NCBI GenBank assembly: GCA_002189035.1
Contig: NEEC01000042.1
Span: 1-64,000 of the forward strand
DNA: 64,000 nt
Direction: 5' to 3'
Source: Utricularia gibba
Lineage: Eukaryota > Streptophyta > Magnoliopsida > Lamiales > Lentibulariaceae
Position 1 is the first letter of the stretch, and every line of letters begins with the position of its first letter. The position numbers and the translations under genes are program-made. This document shows, piece by piece, positions 60,064 through 64,000 of the stretch. The notes beneath the pieces are model-generated. The model searched no databases. It worked only from the letters and a program-made list of their open reading frames with translations, and had not been told where the DNA came from.

Positions 60064-62193
60064 ATGGTTTTTCAAGGAACATATTCTCGTTTTTTGGCGG
60101 CTAGTCTCATTGGGAACCTGGTCCTAGACCCCGATTCTGTATGGCTCATGGGGTCAACCGGATGCAAATCGATGAATACAATGATGCATTTGTTTAAATT
60201 GCGATATCACGTGCACCCTACATCATTTTTTCAACAACGTACTTTATACTTGAGGAGGTGGTCTTGGGGGGAGAGGAACCGGACAAAGGTTAGCATAGGC
60301 TTTGGTCGAAAGTAAGTTGTAGCCCGGCAAAGAAAAGTGATATATGTATTTACGTTCGGTTTTCGGGGATGCTTACATGGTTTTTCAAGGAACAGCTTCT
60401 CCTTTAGTGGCGGCCAGTCTCGCTAGGAACTTGGTCCGGGCCCCTGATTCTTTATGGCTCATGAGGTCAAAAGGATGCAAATCGATGAATACAATGATGC
60501 ATTTGTTTAAATTACGATATCACGTGCACCCACATCATTTTTTCAACAACTTACTTCATACTTGATGAGGTGGTCTTGGGAGGCAAGAGGAACCGGACAA
60601 AGGTCAGCTTAGGCTTGGGCCGAAAGTAAGTTATAGCCCGGCAAATAAAGTGAAGTATTTATTAACGTTCGGTTTTCGAGGTTGCCTACATGGTTTTTCA
60701 AGGAACAACTTCTCCTTTAGTGGCGGCTAGTCTCGCTAGGAACTTGGTCCGGGCCCCTGATTCTTTATGGCTAAAGAGGACAAAAGGATGCAAATCGATG
60801 AATACAATGATGCATTTGTTTAAATTACGATATCACGTGCACCCCACATCATTTTTTCAACAACTTACTTTATACTTGAAGAGGCGGTCTTGGGGTGCAC
60901 CTAGAACGGGACAAAGGTCAGGTTGGGCTTTGCCAGAGAGTTAGTTGTAGCCCGGCAAAGAAAGTGATGTATTTATTAACGTTCGGTTTTCGGGGTTGCC
61001 TACATGGTTTTTCAACGAAAAGCTTCTCGTTTTGTGGCGGCCGCTCTCGCAGGGAACTTGGTCCGGGCCCCCGATGCTATATGGCTCATGAGGTCAACCA
61101 GATGCAAATCGATGAAGACAAGCATGCTTTTTTTTTAGTTACGATATCACGTGCAGCCCACATGCTTTTTTCAACAATTTACTTTATACTTGAGGAGGCG
61201 GTCTTGGGGTGCACCTGGAACGGGATAAAGGTCAGCTTAGGCTTGGGCCGAAAGAAAGTTGTAGCCCGGCAAAGAAAGTGATGTATTTATTAAGGTTCGG
61301 TTTTCAGTGTTGCCAACATGGTTTTTCAAGGAACAGCTTCTCGTTTTGTGGCGGCCAATATCGCAAGGAACTTGGTCCGGGCGCCTGATTCTTTATGGCT
61401 CATGAGGACAAAAGTATGCAAATCGACGAAAAAATGATGCATTTGTTTAAATTACGATATCACGTGCACCCTACATGATTTTTTCAACAACTTACTTTAT
61501 ACTTGAGAAGGCAGTCTTGGGGTGCACCAGGAACGGGACAAAGGTCAAGTTTGGCTTGCACCGAGAGTTAGTTGTAGCCCGGCAAATAAAGTGATGTATT
61601 TATTAACGTTCGATTTTCGGAAGCTGCCTAAATGCTTTTTGAAAGAACATCTTCTCGTTTTTTGGCGGCCAGTCTCGCTGGGAACTTGGTCCTTGACCCC
61701 GGTTCTATATGGCTTATGGGGTCAACCGGATGCAAATCGATGAAAAAAAATGATGTATTTGTTTAAATTATGATATCACGTGCACCCTCCATGATTTTTT
61801 CAACAACTTACTTTATGAGTGAGTTTTATCTCGGCAAAGAAAGTGATGTATTTATTAACGTTCGGTTTTCGGGGTTGCCTACATGGTTTTTAAAGGAACA
61901 GCTTCTCGTTTTGTGGCGGCCTGTATCGCAAGGAACTTCGTCCGGCCCCTAATTTTTATGGCTCATGAGGACAAAAGGATGCAAATCGATGAATACAATG
62001 ATGCATTTGTTTAAATTACGATATCACGTGCACCCTACATGATTTTTTCAACAACTTACTTTATACTTTAGGAGGTGGTGTTCCGAGGCAACAGGAACGG
62101 AAAAAGGTCAGCTTAGGTTTGGGCCGAAAGTAAGTTGTAGCCCGGCAAAGAAAGTGATGTATTTATTAACATTCAGTTTTCGGGGGCTGCCTA
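60064..62193. repeat. Domain III unit C-D-E-A-B-F-G, second copy
   Basis: 2130 bp, near-identical in order and in private variants to 56687-58810, including ttttcagtgttgcc in B and the 247-bp G spacing (61778 to 62025). Confidence 0.85.
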
Positions 62194-63448
62194 CATGGTT
62201 TTTCAAGGAACATATTCTCGTTTTTTGGCGGCTAGTCTCATTGGGAACTGGTCCTAGACCCCGATTCTGTATGGCTCATGGGGTCAACCGGATGCAAATC
62301 GATGAATACAATGATGCATTTGTTTAAATTGCGATATCACGTGCACCCTACATCATTTTTTCAACAACGTACTTTATACTTGAGGAGGTGGTCTTGGGGG
62401 GGAGAGGAACCGGACAAAGGTTAGCATAGGCTTTGGTCGAAAGTAAGTTGTAGCCCGGCAAAGAAAAGTGATATATGTATTTACGTTCGGTTTTCGGGGA
62501 TGCTTACATGGTTTTTCAAGGAACAACTTCTCCTTTAGTGGCGGCCAGTCTCGCTAGGAACTTGGTCCGGGCCCCTGATTCTTTATGGCTCAAGAGGACA
62601 AAAGGATGCAAATCGATGAATACAATGATGCATTTGTTTAAATTACGATATCACGTGCACCCTACATGATTTTTTCAACAACGTACTTTATACTTGAAGA
62701 GGCGGTCTTGGGGTGCACCTAGAACGGGACAAAGGTCAGGTTGGGCTTTGCCAGAGAGTTAGTTGTAGCCCGGCAAAGAAAGTGATGTATTTATTAACGT
62801 TCGGTTTTCGGGTTGCCTACATGGTTTTTCAAGGAAAAGCTTTTCGTTTTGTGGCGGCTGCTCTCGCTGGGAACTTTGTCCGGGCCCCCGATCCTATATG
62901 GCTCATGAGGTCAACCAGATGCAAATCGATGAAGACAAGCATGCTTTTTTTTAAATTACGATATCACGTGCACCCCACATGATTTTTTCAACAACTTACT
63001 TTATACTTGAGAAGGCGGTCTTGGGTGCACCAAGAACGGGACAAAGGTAAGGTTTGGCTTGGGCCGAAAGTAAGTTGTAGTCTTGCAAATAAAGTGATGT
63101 ATTTATTAACGTTCGGTTTTCGGAAGCTGCCTAAATGCTTTTTGAAAGAACATCTTCTCGTTTTTTGGCGGCCAGTCTCGCTGGGAACTTGGTCCTTGAC
63201 CCCGGTTCTATATCGTTCATGGGGTCAATCGGATGTAAATCGATGAAAAAAAATGATGCATTTGTTTAAATTACGATATCACGTGCACCCTACATGATTT
63301 TTTCAACAACTTACTTTATACTTGAGGAGGTGGTCTTGGGGGGCAAGAGGAACCGGACAAAGGTCAGCTTAGGCTTGGCCGAAAGTAAGTTGTAGCCCGG
63401 CAAAGAAAGTGATGTATTTATTAACATTCAGTTTTCGGGGCTGCCTAC
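62194..63448. repeat. Domain III unit C-D-A-F, second copy
   Basis: 1255 bp, same order and same A variant as 58811-60063. Confidence 0.82.
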
Positions 63449-64000
63449 ATGGTTTTTCAAGGAACATATTCTCGTTTTTTGGCGGCTAGTCTCATTGGGA
63501 ACCTGGTCCTAGACCCCGATTCTGTATGGCTCATGGGGTCAACCGGATGCAAATCGATGAATACAATGATGCATTTGTTTAAATTGCGATATCACGTGCA
63601 CCCTACATCATTTTTTCAACAACGTACTTTATACTTGAGGAGGTGGTCTTGGGGGGAGAGGAACCGGACAAAGGTTAGCATAGGCTTTGGTCGAAAGTAA
63701 GTTGTAGCCCGGCAAAGAAAAGTGATATATGTATTTACGTTCGGTTTTCGGGGATGCTTACATGGTTTTTCAAGGAACAGCTTCTCCTTTAGTGGCGGCC
63801 AGTCTCGCTAGGAACTTGGTCCGGGCCCCTGATTCTTTATGGCTCATGAGGTCAAAAGGATGCAAATCGATGAATACAATGATGCATTTGTTTAAATTAC
63901 GATATCACGTGCACTCCACATCATTTTTTCAACAACTTACTTATACTTGATGAGGTGGTCTTGGGAGGCAAGAGGAACCGGACAAAGGTCAGCTTAGGCT
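63449..64000. repeat. Domain III third superunit, cut by window end
   Basis: C (63449), D (about 63762), then an E-type head (cttgatgaggtggtcttgg). It repeats the start of 60064, so a third superunit begins here and the array continues past the window. Confidence 0.8.

Larger units (their letters stand above)
8218..64000. repeat. Satellite array, right arm (about 179 monomers, about 312 bp)
   Basis: Continuous tandem satellite, all copies in one orientation, with mean monomer length 307-311 bp by domain. Type signatures: A, caacgaaaagcttctcg plus ggcggccgctctcgca and a poly-T tail; A', caaggaacagcttctcg plus ggcggccgctctcgca; B, the same start plus ggccagtatcgcaag; C, aacatattctcg plus ctagtctcattggg; D, gatgcttacatgg plus aacttctcctttag; E, gttgcctacatgg plus the D core, usually ctcaagagg; F, aagctgcctaaatg; G, head-deleted; H, ggcgccctgtatcgcatgg; I, cagtctcactagg plus gagtacaaagg; J, aacatcttctcg plus ctagtctcgttggg; K, ttcatggaacaac plus ctttactgg. 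Reading frames across it shift with each indel and are not genes. Confidence 0.97.

Noticed and set aside
8218-64000. CRISPR-like or ribosomal intergenic-spacer repeats
   Set aside because: Repeats of about 312 bp are contiguous without spacers, and no rRNA coding sequence or telomere-type repeat is visible anywhere in the window.

Overview
The window is plant (angiosperm) heterochromatin. About 180 head-to-tail copies of a satellite of about 312 bp fill positions 1-884 and 8218-64000. Between these arms, at about 885-8217, lies one Ty3/gypsy LTR retrotransposon on the minus strand. I see no host gene, tRNA or rRNA. The plant assignment rests on the retroelement: a primer-binding site for plant initiator-Met tRNA, and Gag, RT and integrase motifs of plant chromoviruses, most like the CRM (centromeric retrotransposon) clade. 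I cannot name the species.

Retroelement (element strand = minus, so read right to left): 5' LTR 7615-8217, PBS 7600-7611, leader with two poly(A) tracts, gag, zinc knuckle, protease, RT, RNase H, integrase, polypurine tract 2094-2106, 3' LTR 885-2093. The coding line is broken by single-base frame changes at the gag/pol junction, in the integrase zinc finger, in the polypurine tract and in the 3' LTR, so this copy is probably dead. The integrase C-terminal tail is encoded inside the LTR. The 3' LTR is itself split by a second, solo LTR of the same family (1159-1761) in opposite orientation, with a perfect 5-bp target duplication AAAGA. The outer element has no target duplication, and about 65-70 bp of satellite is missing between its two flanks.

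Satellite: all monomers I traced share one orientation. By eye they fall into about twelve types (A, A', B to K) that recur in a fixed order, giving higher-order repeats (HORs). Three domains are visible. Domain I (about 9.5-20.9 kb) is built on a four-monomer H-I-J-K unit of about 1.25 kb. Domain II (20.9-56.7 kb) is built on C-D-(E)-A(n)-(A')-B units, in which the A slot varies from one to about six copies. Domain III (56.7 kb to the window end) is a tandem duplication of an 11-monomer, 3.38-kb superunit (C-D-E-A-B-F-G / C-D-A-F) marked by a shared 247-bp deleted monomer. A tract of about 55 bp, conserved in all types, is packed with 6-bp palindromes. A CRM-like element inside a HOR-organised satellite makes a centromeric or pericentromeric location plausible, but the sequence alone cannot show it.

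Unit boundaries below are set at the ATG of the conserved catggttttt motif. This phase is arbitrary. Monomer types were assigned by eye.
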